Source of the DNA: Clostridiales bacterium
GTDB lineage: Bacteria > Bacillota > Clostridia > Oscillospirales > Oscillospiraceae
Assembly: GCA_004558115.1 (NCBI GenBank)
Contig: SFDT01000001.1
Span: 27,907 to 91,906 of the forward strand
DNA: 64,000 nt
Direction: 5' to 3'
Numbering within the stretch: the stretch's first letter is position 1; each line of letters starts with the position of its first letter. A program made the translations under genes and the position numbers. Of the stretch, positions 7,130 to 16,598 are shown piece by piece. The notes beneath the pieces are model-generated. The model saw only the letters and a list, made by a program, of their open reading frames with translations. It searched no databases and was not told the DNA's origin.

Positions 7130-9013
7130 ATGGCAAAAAAACAATTCAAGGCGGAGTCCAAGCGGCTGCTGGACCTCATGATCAACTCCATCTACACCCA
7201 TAAGGAGATCTTCCTGCGGGAGATCATCTCCAACGCCAGCGACGCCTGCGACAAGCTGTGCTACCAGGCCCTGACGGACGATTCCGTGGGCATGAGCCGC
7301 AAGGACTTCAAAATTGAGCTGAAGGTGGACAAGGATAACCGCCTCATCACCGTCAGCGACAACGGCATCGGCATGGACAAGGAGGACTTGGAGAACAACC
7401 TGGGCGTCATCGCCTCCTCCGGCTCCTACCGCTTCAAGCAGGAGGTTGGGGATGACGCCAAGGACACGGACGTCATCGGCCAGTTCGGTGTGGGCTTCTA
7501 CTCCGCCTTCATGGTGGCGGACCACATCACCGTGGTGACGAAAAAATACGGCAGCGACACCGCTTATATGTGGCAGTCCGCCGGCGCCGACGGCTACACC
7601 ATCACCGAATGTGAAAAGATATCCGTGGGCACCGACATCATCATGCACATCAAACCCGACACCGAGGATGAGAAGTACAGCGAATTCCTGGAGTCCTGGC
7701 GTTTGCAGGAGCTGGTGCGCAAGTACTCCGACTATATCCGCTTCCCCATCCGCATGGAGGTCAGCAAGACCCGCAAGAAGGAGGGCACCCCCGACGACAA
7801 GCCGGAGTATGAAACTTACAGCGAGGTGGAGACCCTCAACTCCATGGTGCCCATCTGGCAGCGGCGCAAGTCCAGCGTGAAGCCGGAGGAATACAACAAG
7901 TTTTACCGGGACAAGTTCCACGACTACGCCGACCCCCAGCGGGTCATCGCCGTGTCCGCCGAGGGCGCCGTCACCTACAAAGCCCTGCTGTTCATCCCCG
8001 GCGCCACACCCTTCGACTACTACACCAAGGAGTATGAAAAGGGCCTGCAGCTCTATTCCAATGGTGTGCTCATCATGGACAAGTGCGCGGACCTGCTGCC
8101 GGAGCATTTCCGTTTCGTCCGGGGCGTGGTGGACTCTCCCGACCTGAGCCTGAACATCTCCCGGGAGCTGCTGCAGCATGACCGGCAGCTGAAGGTCATC
8201 GCCGCCAACCTGGAAAAGAAGATCAAGAGCGAGCTTGCCAAGATGCTGAAGGACGACCGGGAGGGCTATGAGACCTTCTGGAAAAACTTCGGCCGCCAGC
8301 TGAAGTACGGCGTGGTAGGCGAATACGGCGCCCACAAGGACCTGCTCCAGGACCTGCTGCTGTTCTACTCCTCCACGGAGAAAAAGCCCGTCACCCTGGA
8401 TGAATACGTCTCCCGGATGCAGGAGGACCAGAAATATATCTACTACGCCGCCGGCGAGAGCCTGGATAAGGTGGATAAGCTGCCCCAGACAGAGCTGCTG
8501 CGGGACAAGGGCGTAGAGATCCTCTACTTTACCGAGGAGGTGGACGAGTTCTGCGCCCAGATCCTCCACGCATACAAGGACAAGGAGTTCCGCTCCGTGC
8601 TGGACCAGGAGATCGAGGAGGGTGACGCCAAGCGTGCCGAGGAGGCCGCCGACGCCCACAAGGCCGCCTTTGACTTTGTGAAGGAGGCCCTGGGCGATGC
8701 CGTCAAGGAGGTAAAGGCCTCCGCCCGCCTCAAGTCCCACCCCGTCTGCCTCACCGCCGGGGAGGGCCTGAGCTTTGAGATGGAAAAGTACTTCCAGTCC
8801 GTCCAGCCGGACTCCGGCATCAAGGCGGACCGTATCCTGGAGCTGAATGTGGAGCACCCCGCCTTCCAGGCCCTGGAGGCCGCTGTCACCGCCGACCCGG
8901 AGAAGGCGAAAAAGTACGCAAAGCTCCTGTACAACCAGGCGCTGCTCATCGCGGGCCTGCCGCTGGAGGACCCCTCCGGCTACACCGACCTGGTGTGTGA
9001 GCTGATGAAGTGA
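7130..9013 (+). CDS. htpG: molecular chaperone HtpG (Hsp90)
   Basis: A 627-residue cytosolic ATP-dependent chaperone. The GHKL ATPase N-terminus is clear: EIISNASDACDKL (residues ~24-36), SDNGIGMDKEDLENNLG (~77-93) and GQFGVGFYSAFMVAD (~122-136). The middle domain has the catalytic-loop region GVVDSPDLSLNISREL, followed by the C-terminal dimerisation domain. Length matches bacterial HtpG. ATG at 7130 follows AAGGAAG. It is monocistronic with its own AT-rich promoter region and a perfect terminator. Confidence 0.96.
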   Translation: MAKKQFKAESKRLLDLMINSIYTHKEIFLREIISNASDACDKLCYQALTDDSVGMSRKDFKIELKVDKDNRLITVSDNGIGMDKEDLENNLGVIASSGSYRFKQEVGDDAKDTDVIGQFGVGFYSAFMVADHITVVTKKYGSDTAYMWQSAGADGYTITECEKISVGTDIIMHIKPDTEDEKYSEFLESWRLQELVRKYSDYIRFPIRMEVSKTRKKEGTPDDKPEYETYSEVETLNSMVPIWQRRKSSVKPEEYNKFYRDKFHDYADPQRVIAVSAEGAVTYKALLFIPGATPFDYYTKEYEKGLQLYSNGVLIMDKCADLLPEHFRFVRGVVDSPDLSLNISRELLQHDRQLKVIAANLEKKIKSELAKMLKDDREGYETFWKNFGRQLKYGVVGEYGAHKDLLQDLLLFYSSTEKKPVTLDEYVSRMQEDQKYIYYAAGESLDKVDKLPQTELLRDKGVEILYFTEEVDEFCAQILHAYKDKEFRSVLDQEIEEGDAKRAEEAADAHKAAFDFVKEALGDAVKEVKASARLKSHPVCLTAGEGLSFEMEKYFQSVQPDSGIKADRILELNVEHPAFQALEAAVTADPEKAKKYAKLLYNQALLIAGLPLEDPSGYTDLVCELMK

Positions 9014-9014
9014 T

Positions 9015-9048
9015 AAAAAATGAGCCGCTTTCGCGGCTCATTTTTTTA
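9015..9048 (+). terminator. bidirectional terminator between htpG and the peptide transport operon
   Basis: A-run, 8-bp perfect stem 9021-9028 / 9033-9040, T-run. Works for both converging transcripts. Confidence 0.9.
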
Positions 9049-10143
9049 TATCCGGTCTTTGTAATACGTCACCAGCAGGTCCACCACGGTGCCGTAGGAC
9101 TGAAGCCCCAGCTCCTGGCCATAGCCCTTCAAAAAGCTGTCGTACACCCGGTTGGAGACCTTCTGGGGCGCCTTGTCCTCAAACCGGTCCCAGTACTCGT
9201 TCTGATACCGCAGGTCCGCCTGCACCGTCTCCGGCAGGGCATTGCGAATGGCCCAGTAGGCCTCCGGGTCCACCCGGTACAACGCGTTGCCCAGGTAGAT
9301 GTACCCGGACAGCCAGCCGGAATAAGCATACACCTCGTCGCCGCAGGTGGTGGCGGCCAGGATGGCCAGGAAGTTGCACTCCTGCTCCGAGGTGATGCCC
9401 CGCTGATGGGCCAGCTCGTGGGCCGCCGTGGCAGGCAGCATACTGGCGGGGGAATCCACGTTCACATTGGATTCTCCCGTAAACGGGCAGTAGATGCCCG
9501 TAAAGTCCAGGGCGCTGAGGAGGCGTGAAAAGTACACCGGCTTGACACCTGTGTCCGCAAAGGCCAGGAAGGGATATTCCTCCTCCAGAGCGTCATAGGC
9601 GTGGACGCTGTTTTCCAGAATGCTCCGCCGGTCCTCGGCAAAAACGCCGTCTCCGTCCCGGGCCACGCCCTCCGCCGCTGCCGACACCTGATAGGCAAAA
9701 TACGCCGTCACCGCCTGCAGGTCCTCCAGGGCCACCGGCTGGGCATACAGGCCGGATTTTTCCTGAAAGCCGTCGGCGTAGCTGTCAATGCCCAGCAGGA
9801 AGCAAAAGCCCGCGTAGATGGTGACGCCCACGCACACCGCCCCCAGCACGGCGCCGTAAGCCCTCCGCAGAGCCCCCCGGCCCCGCCGCTTCACCACGGC
9901 GATGACGCTCCAGATCAGATATCCGGCGGCGAGCACCACCAAAAGCACGCACAGCGCCTCCGCCACGGAGAAGTCCACCCGGTAGCACACGGTACCGATG
10001 GCCCGGCGCAGAGGCGCCGTCACATGGGCCGCCAGGGCGTTCATCCACGCCCGGTTGCCCCTGCAAAGCCAATAGGCTGCCAGCAGACAGAGGTCCGCCA
10101 GCAGCCAGATATGGAGTTTTTTGTAGGTTTTCAAGAGCTTCAT
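9046..10143 (-). CDS. DUF3810 family membrane protein with metallopeptidase-like HELAH motif
   Basis: A 365-residue protein. Three hydrophobic segments lie in the first ~140 residues; the remainder is predicted extracytoplasmic. HELAHQRG, a zinc-metallopeptidase type HExxH motif, lies around residue 244, with a glutamate-rich SEQECNF segment after it that could supply a third ligand. This is the DUF3810 layout. ATG at 10141-10143 has a GGAGT site inside the preceding ATPase gene and lies 4 bp after its stop, so it is the last gene of the peptide ABC operon. The context suggests a membrane peptidase acting on transported or secreted peptides; the activity is unproven. Confidence 0.75.
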   Translation of the reverse strand: MKLLKTYKKLHIWLLADLCLLAAYWLCRGNRAWMNALAAHVTAPLRRAIGTVCYRVDFSVAEALCVLLVVLAAGYLIWSVIAVVKRRGRGALRRAYGAVLGAVCVGVTIYAGFCFLLGIDSYADGFQEKSGLYAQPVALEDLQAVTAYFAYQVSAAAEGVARDGDGVFAEDRRSILENSVHAYDALEEEYPFLAFADTGVKPVYFSRLLSALDFTGIYCPFTGESNVNVDSPASMLPATAAHELAHQRGITSEQECNFLAILAATTCGDEVYAYSGWLSGYIYLGNALYRVDPEAYWAIRNALPETVQADLRYQNEYWDRFEDKAPQKVSNRVYDSFLKGYGQELGLQSYGTVVDLLVTYYKDRI

Positions 10144-10147
10144 GGCC

Positions 10148-10882
10148 TTACTCCGCGGCGGCAAGCAGCTGCCGAGTATACTCCTCCCGGGGATGGTCAA
10201 AAATGTCGTCCACGGTGCCCTGCTCCACGATGCGGCCCTGCTTCATCACCAGGACCCGGTCGCACAGCTGGTACACCACGTTCAGATCGTGGGAGATGAA
10301 CAGATAGCTCAAATCCAACTCCCGGCGCAGCTGCCGCAGCAGCTTCAGGATCTGGGCCTGGATGGTCACATCCAGGGCGCTGACCGGCTCGTCGGCAATG
10401 AGGAACCGGGGCCGCTGGATGAGGGCCGTGGCGATGGACACCCGCTGGCGCTGGCCGCCGGAGAGCTCCGCCGGCTTGGAGCGCAAGCATTCCTCCGGCA
10501 GCTCCACCAGAGCCAGCATCTCCCGCACCCGGCGTTTGCGCTCCGGGGCGTCGTACTTGCCGTAAATGCGCAGGGGCTCTTCCAAAATCCACTCCACCGT
10601 GTAGGCGGGGTTCAGGGAGCTGTACGGGTCCTGGAAGATCATCTGGGGTCGCTTCGTGTAGTGAATGACCTCGCCCCGGTCCGGCCGCACCATGCCCAAA
10701 ATGGTTTTGGCCAGGGTGGACTTGCCGGTGCCGGACTCCCCCACCAGGCCCAGAATTTCCCCATGGCGGACATCGAAGGACACATCGTGGAGGACCTCGT
10801 GGTATGCGCCCTTCCGGAAGGGACCGCCCTCCCGGTAGCCGCTGGTCACATGATGCAAAGAGAGCACCAGATCGTCGTTCAT
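10148..10882 (-). CDS. peptide ABC transporter ATP-binding protein (DppF/OppF-type)
   Basis: A 244-residue ABC ATPase energising peptide (or nickel) uptake. Walker A GESGTGKST, signature LSGGQRQRVS and Walker B FLIADEPVSALD are all intact. It overlaps the upstream DppD-type gene by four bases (ATGA), indicating translational coupling. With its partner ATPase it forms the cytoplasmic pair below the two permeases. It lacks most of the C-terminal Opp extension seen in longer family members. Confidence 0.92.
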   Translation of the reverse strand: MNDDLVLSLHHVTSGYREGGPFRKGAYHEVLHDVSFDVRHGEILGLVGESGTGKSTLAKTILGMVRPDRGEVIHYTKRPQMIFQDPYSSLNPAYTVEWILEEPLRIYGKYDAPERKRRVREMLALVELPEECLRSKPAELSGGQRQRVSIATALIQRPRFLIADEPVSALDVTIQAQILKLLRQLRRELDLSYLFISHDLNVVYQLCDRVLVMKQGRIVEQGTVDDIFDHPREEYTRQLLAAAE

Positions 10883-11670
10883 AGGCGCTCCTCCTTCCGC
10901 GTCCGGGTGGGAATGGCGGCAATGAGCCGCTGGGTATAGGGGTGCCGGGGATGGTAGAACACCTGGCCGGTCTCCCCCTCCTCCACCAGCAGGCCCCGCT
11001 GCATCACCGCCACCCGGGTGCAGAGCTTGCGCACCACATTCAGGTTGTGGGAGATGAACAGCATGGAAATACCGGATTCCCGGTTCAATTTCTTCAAAAG
11101 CTCCAGAATCTGGGCCTGAATGGTCACATCCAGGGCGGTGGTAGGCTCGTCCAGCAGCAGGAGCTTTGGCCGGATGATGATGGCCGCGGCGATCATGGCC
11201 CGCTGGAGCATACCGCCGGAGAGCTCGTGGGGGTATTTGTCATAGACCCCCTCCGGGTCCGGCAGCTCCACCGCCGCCAGGGCCTCCAGCGCCATGCGGC
11301 GCCGCTCCTGCGGCGGCGTGTCGCTGTGGAGCCGCAGCACTTCCTCCACCTGGCGGCCCACCTTCATCAGCGGGTCCATGGAGCTCATGGGTTCCTGAAA
11401 CACCACGCCGACGTCCTTGCCCTGGACCTTCCGCAAAAGCGCCCGGTCCGCATGGAGAAGGTCCGTGCCGTCCAATAAAATCTCGCCGGAGTAATCGCAC
11501 TGCTTCCGGGGCAGCAGCCCCGCGATGCTCATGGCGGTGACGGACTTGCCGGAGCCGGACTCGCCCACCAGGCCCAGGATCTCACCGTCCTGGATGGTAA
11601 AGCTGACGCCGCCCACGGCCTCCCGGTCCCGGGAGTGGAACTTCACATGTAAGTCTTTGACCTCCAGCAT
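10879..11670 (-). CDS. peptide ABC transporter ATP-binding protein (DppD/OppD-type)
   Basis: A 263-residue ABC ATPase with Walker A GESGSGKSV, signature LSGGMLQRA and Walker B LLLLDEPTTALD. The start at 11668-11670 shares its A with the TGA of the permease gene upstream (TGATG), so the longer in-frame reading is rejected. Together with the DppF-type subunit it powers the importer. Family: oligopeptide/dipeptide/nickel (PepT) type. Confidence 0.92.
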   Translation of the reverse strand: MLEVKDLHVKFHSRDREAVGGVSFTIQDGEILGLVGESGSGKSVTAMSIAGLLPRKQCDYSGEILLDGTDLLHADRALLRKVQGKDVGVVFQEPMSSMDPLMKVGRQVEEVLRLHSDTPPQERRRMALEALAAVELPDPEGVYDKYPHELSGGMLQRAMIAAAIIIRPKLLLLDEPTTALDVTIQAQILELLKKLNRESGISMLFISHNLNVVRKLCTRVAVMQRGLLVEEGETGQVFYHPRHPYTQRLIAAIPTRTRKEERL

Positions 11671-12479
11671 CAGTCCACCTCCCTGCCCCGGCGCTGCAAT
11701 CCCTCGCCGATCAGGCCCACGCCGAACACCAGCAAAATGATGGTCGCTCCCGTGCACACCGCGTACCAGGGGGCGGCGGTGAACATGCTCTGGGCCTCGG
11801 AGAGCATGTAGCCCAGAGAGGCGTCCGGGGGCGTGACGCCGATGCCCAGATAGCTCATGGAGGCCTCCGCCAGCACGGCGTTGTTGAAGCCGATGGTGAT
11901 GGCCGGCAGCAGCACCTGGATGGTGTTGGGCAGGATGTGCACCACCAGGATGCGGCCGCTGCCCGCGCCCATGAGCCGGGCGCTTTTCACATAGTTCACG
12001 TCCCGGAGGGCCGCGAAGGCCGTCCGGGTGACCCGGGCGAAGCTGGGGATGAACACGATGCCCAGGGCCAGCACCACATTGTATTTATTGCCGGGGCCCA
12101 GCACACTGATGATGACCAGGGCCAGCAAAATGCTGGGGAAGGCGGTGAGGGCGTCGTTGAAGCGCATGAGGACCTCGTCCACCACGCCGCCGAAATAGCC
12201 GGTGAGGGCGCCGATGACGGTGCCGCACACGGCGCCGATGGCCACCACGGCCGCGGCGATGGCGAAGGTGGTGCCGGCGCCCTTCAGCACCCGGCTGAAA
12301 ATATCACGGCCGAAATTGTCCGTGCCCATGAGGTTGTGGAGGGTGGGGCCGGACAGCTTGGGTCCCGCCATCATGGCGGAGGGGTCATAGGGCGTCCAGA
12401 AATAGCCCACCACGATCAAAAGCGTCAGAAAGCCCGTCAGCAGAAGGCCTGCCTTCAGATATCCGTTCAACCGTTTCAT
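11670..12479 (-). CDS. peptide ABC transporter permease (DppC/OppC-type)
   Basis: A 269-residue inner-membrane permease. It has an N-terminal helix, the DppC motif LMGTDNFGRDIFSR soon after it, then about five membrane segments with the EAA-type cytoplasmic loop (VKSARLMGAGSGRILVVHIL). It overlaps dppB-type by four bases and dppD-type by one, consistent with a tight operon. Confidence 0.93.
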   Translation of the reverse strand: MKRLNGYLKAGLLLTGFLTLLIVVGYFWTPYDPSAMMAGPKLSGPTLHNLMGTDNFGRDIFSRVLKGAGTTFAIAAAVVAIGAVCGTVIGALTGYFGGVVDEVLMRFNDALTAFPSILLALVIISVLGPGNKYNVVLALGIVFIPSFARVTRTAFAALRDVNYVKSARLMGAGSGRILVVHILPNTIQVLLPAITIGFNNAVLAEASMSYLGIGVTPPDASLGYMLSEAQSMFTAAPWYAVCTGATIILLVFGVGLIGEGLQRRGREVD

Positions 12480-13426
12480 GCGTCACCTCCCAGCCGCAGG
12501 CGGGGGTCGATCCGCTGGTTGATGAGGTCCGCCACGGTGCCTGCCAGCACCACCCAGAAGGCCAGGATCACCACGATGGCCTGGACCACCGGGTAGTCCC
12601 GGTTGGAGATGGAGGCCACCAGCAGCCGTCCCAGGCCCGGGATGGCAAACACCTGCTCCACCACGATGCTGCCCGCCACGATCTCCGCCATGGTCTGGGC
12701 CAGGAACGTGACCACGGGCACCAGGGCGTTTTTCAGCACATGGCCGTACAGCACACCGCCGCGGTCATTGCCTCGGGAGATGGCGGTGCGGACATAGTCC
12801 TTCTGCATCTCCCCCAGGACCGTGCTGCGCAGCATCCGCACCGTCATAGCCACCCGGGGGATGGCGATGGAGATGGCGGCAAAGAACAGGTATTTCACGG
12901 CGCCGGGGAAATCGGTCCCCAGGTCCGGGAATTTTCCATGGGTAAACCACCGCAAAACGGTGCTGAACAGCCAGGTCAGCAAAATGCCGGTAAAGAAAGG
13001 CGGCACCGCCATACAAAACTGGTTCAGGGCCGTGCTCACGCCGTCCAGCCGTCCCCCCGCCCGGCGGGCGGAGCGGACGCCCAGGGGAATGGACACCGCC
13101 ACAATGAGCAGAAAGCTCAAAACGCTCAGGCACAGCGTCACCAGTACTTTGGGGGCAATGAGCTGCTGCACCGGCTGCTTATAGCTGATGGAGGTGCCCA
13201 GGTCTCCGGTGAAAAAGCCCAGCAGCCACTCCCCGTAGCGCACCAGCAGCGGCCGGTCCAGGCCCATTTCCTTTTCCAGGGCCGCCACCTTCTCCGGCGT
13301 GGCCTGGGTGCCCAGCATGATCTCGGCGGCGCTGCCGGAGATCAGCGAAAAGGCCACAAACGCCAAAAAGGAGACGATGACCATGGTCACCAGCAGCATC
13401 GCAATGCGTTTTGCCGCGTATTTCAT
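12476..13426 (-). CDS. peptide ABC transporter permease (DppB/OppB-type)
   Basis: A 316-residue permease with about six membrane helices, the DppB-type periplasmic insert following the first helix and the C-terminal EAA region ending in NQRIDPRLRLG. The start at 13424-13426 (MKYAAKRI) is preferred because AGGGG lies 9 nt upstream; the upstream TTG/ATG codons overlap that site. It is the first permease after the binding protein gene. Confidence 0.9.
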   Translation of the reverse strand: MKYAAKRIAMLLVTMVIVSFLAFVAFSLISGSAAEIMLGTQATPEKVAALEKEMGLDRPLLVRYGEWLLGFFTGDLGTSISYKQPVQQLIAPKVLVTLCLSVLSFLLIVAVSIPLGVRSARRAGGRLDGVSTALNQFCMAVPPFFTGILLTWLFSTVLRWFTHGKFPDLGTDFPGAVKYLFFAAISIAIPRVAMTVRMLRSTVLGEMQKDYVRTAISRGNDRGGVLYGHVLKNALVPVVTFLAQTMAEIVAGSIVVEQVFAIPGLGRLLVASISNRDYPVVQAIVVILAFWVVLAGTVADLINQRIDPRLRLGGDA

Positions 13427-13477
13427 GGTCATCATCCCCTTTCCGGGCAAGCGGCAGAAAATGTGCCGCTTTTCATG

Positions 13478-15025
13478 TTATTCGGCGTACCGGACTGTGG
13501 ACAGGTCCAGCACGTAGATGGGATAGAAGGTCACGCCCTCCAGTCCCTGCCGCACGGCCACCAGGTCCGCCAGGTCCTGGATGTAGACGTTGGCGGCGTT
13601 TTCCGTCAGATTCTTCTCCATGGCCTTGTAGATGGCGGTCTGTCCGGCGTCATCATAGGTGGTCAGCGCCTGCTGGAACAGGGCGTCGTAATCGGCGCTG
13701 TTATAATTGATAAAGTTCTTGGCATAATCAGAGGTGAACCGCTCCAGCAGGGCACGGGCGGTCATGTTGGAAGCGTCCACGCCCACCACGGTGGACTGGA
13801 ACTGGCGGCCGGCGTACACGTCGGACACCCAGGTGCCCCACTCCACCAGCTCGATCTTGGCGGTGACGCCGATCTCCTTCAGCTGCTCCACCAGCACCTG
13901 GGCGGTGTCGATGTGGGGCTGGTAGTTGGAGGGAACGGTGATGGTCATCTCAAAGCCGTTGGGATAGCCGGCGTCGGTCAGGAGGCTCTTGGCCTTCTCC
14001 ACGTCCTTGGTGTAATAGTTGGTGAGGCTCTCGTCAAAGTATTTGCCGAAGGCGGGGTACATGCTGGAGCCGATGGGGCTGCCGTAGCCGTCAAAGGCCA
14101 GGTCGATGATGCCCTGCTTGTCCACGGCGTAGCACAGGGCCTGCCGGACCCGCACGTCGTCAAAGGGCTTTTCCGCGTTGTTCAGGTACAGGGCCTGCAC
14201 CAGGTTCATGGTGCCCTCGGCCACGTAGAAATCGCCGCCCAGCTGGGCCACCTGGGTGCTGGTCAGGTGGGAGCACAGGTCGATGGCGCCGCTCTGGAGG
14301 CTCATGACCAGGCTGTCGGCGTTCTCCATGATCTTAAAGGTCACCTTGTCTAGATACGCGGGGGTGCCCCAATATTCGTCAAACTTCTCCAGGACGATAT
14401 TGTCCTGGGCGGCCCGGGAGACAAACTTGAACGGGCCGGTGCCCACGGGGGCGGTATCCTGCTGGTCATAGCCGGCGGGCAGGATGGCGGTGGTCATATA
14501 GGAAATGAATTCGTTGCTGGGCTCGGAGATGGTGATGGCGACGGTGCGCGCATCCACGGCCTCTACCGACTGGATAACAGAAAACGCCTCCACCAGCGGA
14601 GTCCCATCCGTGGTGTCGGCGCAGCGGCTGATGGAATATACAACATCCTCCGCTGTCACTTCGTCACCGTTATGGAACTTCACGCCTTCCCGCAGGGTAA
14701 AGGTGTAGGTCAGCCGATCCTCGGAAACGGTGTAGCTTTCAGCAACAGCAGGGGTCAGATCTCCCGTAGAAGTGGGCTTCATCAAGCCCTCGAACACATT
14801 GAACATGACTTCTTTGGTTCCTGCCGCCACCGCCAGGTGAGGGTCAAGACTGTCGTCCAGGTCCTGCGCGATGCCCACCGTGATATCGTTGGCCACCGCG
14901 TCGGTAGAGCCGGTTTGTGTCTGTCCGCCTTCCGGGGTCTTCTCTGTGCTGCTGCCTCCGCAACCGGTGAGTGCGGCGCACAGGAGACTGGCCAGAAGAA
15001 GGAATGCCATGAGTTTCTTCTTCAT
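13478..15025 (-). CDS. peptide ABC transporter substrate-binding lipoprotein (SBP family 5)
   Basis: A 515-residue extracytoplasmic binding protein. It begins with a classic lipoprotein signal (MKKKLMAFLL..., lipobox LTGC with Cys at about 22) and continues as a family-5 solute-binding protein with the DPHLAVAAGTKEVMFNVFEGL and REGVKFHNGDEVTAEDVVYS regions. First gene of the operon SBP-DppB-DppC-DppD-DppF-DUF3810. ATG at 15023-15025 follows AAAGGAG. The substrate could be di/oligopeptides; nickel-type relatives lack clear discriminating residues here. Confidence 0.93.
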   Translation of the reverse strand: MKKKLMAFLLLASLLCAALTGCGGSSTEKTPEGGQTQTGSTDAVANDITVGIAQDLDDSLDPHLAVAAGTKEVMFNVFEGLMKPTSTGDLTPAVAESYTVSEDRLTYTFTLREGVKFHNGDEVTAEDVVYSISRCADTTDGTPLVEAFSVIQSVEAVDARTVAITISEPSNEFISYMTTAILPAGYDQQDTAPVGTGPFKFVSRAAQDNIVLEKFDEYWGTPAYLDKVTFKIMENADSLVMSLQSGAIDLCSHLTSTQVAQLGGDFYVAEGTMNLVQALYLNNAEKPFDDVRVRQALCYAVDKQGIIDLAFDGYGSPIGSSMYPAFGKYFDESLTNYYTKDVEKAKSLLTDAGYPNGFEMTITVPSNYQPHIDTAQVLVEQLKEIGVTAKIELVEWGTWVSDVYAGRQFQSTVVGVDASNMTARALLERFTSDYAKNFINYNSADYDALFQQALTTYDDAGQTAIYKAMEKNLTENAANVYIQDLADLVAVRQGLEGVTFYPIYVLDLSTVRYAE

Positions 15026-15067
15026 CTTGGTTTCTCCTTTTCATCACTGCCTCTTTGAGGTCAGTGT

Positions 15068-15202
15068 TGGGCGGAAGCTGTCCGCCCTGACAGAAATGAT
15101 CGGCTCTATTCAATTGTAAAAGGAGCCTTGCGGAGCAGTCGTTATTTTTATAACAAGCGTCCCGCAAGGCTGTATTGTACACGATAGCAGGATGGATTGC
15201 AA
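15068..15202 (-). promoter_or_regulatory. promoter and structured leader of the peptide ABC operon
   Basis: Minus strand TTGCAA (15202-15197), 17-bp spacer, TACAAT (15179-15174). The RNA would begin near 15167 with a long hairpin whose outer arms are GCCTTGCGG / CCGCAAGGC and inner arms GTTAT / ATAAC (within 15124-15170), followed by a short T tract. A second hairpin (15068-15086) follows. This may be an attenuator or a 5' stabilising element. Confidence 0.65.
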
Positions 15203-15218
15203 GAGTTTTTCGCAAAAT

Positions 15219-16469
15219 TCAGGGAGTTTCTTCGTCTGTTTCGGCGGGGTCTTCCTCCGGAGCCTCCCCCGTTCCCTCCGGGGTCCCGGCGGTGTAGGCC
15301 TCCGTGACCAGCGGCAGGCCCTTTTTCTTCAGCAGCACCCGCACCAGGAAGTCGGCGGCGCTGTACAGGCAGGCGCACACCGGCACGCCGAAGAACATGC
15401 CCGCAAGGCCAAAGAAGCTGCCCCCCACCAAAATGGCAATGATGACCCACAGGCTGGAAAGGCCCGTCTTGTCCCCCAGGATCTTGGGGCCGATGATATT
15501 GCCGTCCAGCTGCTGCAGCAGCAGCACGAACAGCACGAAATACAGCGCCTTCATGGGGGAGACCAGCAGGATCAGGAACGTGCTGGGGATGGCCCCCAGG
15601 AAGGGGCCGAAGAAGGGGATCACATTGGTGACACCCACGATGACGGAGACCAGCGGCGTATAGGGGAATTTCAAAATGGAGCAGCCCACGAAGCACATGA
15701 CGCCGATAATAATGGAGTCCAACAGCTTGCCCCGGACAAAACCGGCAAAAATGCTGTCCACCTTGGCGGCGCCCCGCAGCACCCAGTAGACATGCTCCTT
15801 GGGGAACAGGCCGCACACCACCTTGCGGGCGTGGGCGGCACAGGTCTCCTTGGTGGCCAGGAAGTAGACGGACACAATGATGCCCACCAGCAGGTCACTC
15901 ACAAAGCTCACCATGCCGAACACGCTGCCGGAGACGATGGTCATCAGCGTAGAGGCCTGGGGCAGTACCTCCTTGGTGATCCAGTTCATGAGGCTGTTGT
16001 AGGACAGGTCCAGCTGCTGGGACACCCAGTGCTCCAGAGGCGGATACGTCTCCAACAGGTGGGCCATCCAGCCGCTGATGGTGTGGTAATAGGTCTCGAT
16101 GTTGGAAAGCAGCTGGGCAATGCTCTTATACAGCTCCGGCAGCAGCACAGAGGCCAGCAGATACAGCATCACAGCGATAATGGCCCAGGTCAGCAGGATG
16201 CTCAGGGCCCGAAGTCCCCCGGAGGTCCGCTTTCCCTTTTCGATCTTCTTTCCCTTGGGCAGGAACAGCTCTTCAAAATAATTGACCATAGGCGCCAGCA
16301 GGTAGGCCATGAAGGCGCCGTACAGCACCGGCGACAGGGCGGAAAGGAACTGCCGGCCGAAGGATTGCAGCACCCGGCTGCCGAAAAAGGTGTCATAAAG
16401 CAGCAAAATGGCACTGACCGTGAAAAACACCGTCAGTCCCAGCTGCACATGCCCGTCTTTCCGCTTCAT
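15219..16469 (-). CDS. AI-2E family transporter (UPF0118 membrane protein)
   Basis: A 416-residue polytopic membrane protein with the family layout: two N-terminal helices, a large amphipathic central region (about 90-180) and a C-terminal block of helices containing the conserved GVTNVIPFFGPFLGAIPS. Family members export autoinducer-2 or act as Na+/H+ antiporters, so the substrate is open. The tail is rich in Glu/Thr/Pro. It is monocistronic; ATG at 16467-16469. Confidence 0.88.
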   Translation of the reverse strand: MKRKDGHVQLGLTVFFTVSAILLLYDTFFGSRVLQSFGRQFLSALSPVLYGAFMAYLLAPMVNYFEELFLPKGKKIEKGKRTSGGLRALSILLTWAIIAVMLYLLASVLLPELYKSIAQLLSNIETYYHTISGWMAHLLETYPPLEHWVSQQLDLSYNSLMNWITKEVLPQASTLMTIVSGSVFGMVSFVSDLLVGIIVSVYFLATKETCAAHARKVVCGLFPKEHVYWVLRGAAKVDSIFAGFVRGKLLDSIIIGVMCFVGCSILKFPYTPLVSVIVGVTNVIPFFGPFLGAIPSTFLILLVSPMKALYFVLFVLLLQQLDGNIIGPKILGDKTGLSSLWVIIAILVGGSFFGLAGMFFGVPVCACLYSAADFLVRVLLKKKGLPLVTEAYTAGTPEGTGEAPEEDPAETDEETP

Positions 16470-16598
16470 GTGGACACCACCCTTTCGATATTTTCATTCT
16501 ACACGGCCACCCGGGGAATTGCAATCCTCATTTTCCCGTGATATACTACCTTTCACACCGACTAAACAACCATTTTCCGTCTTTTCAGGAGGCGTTTC

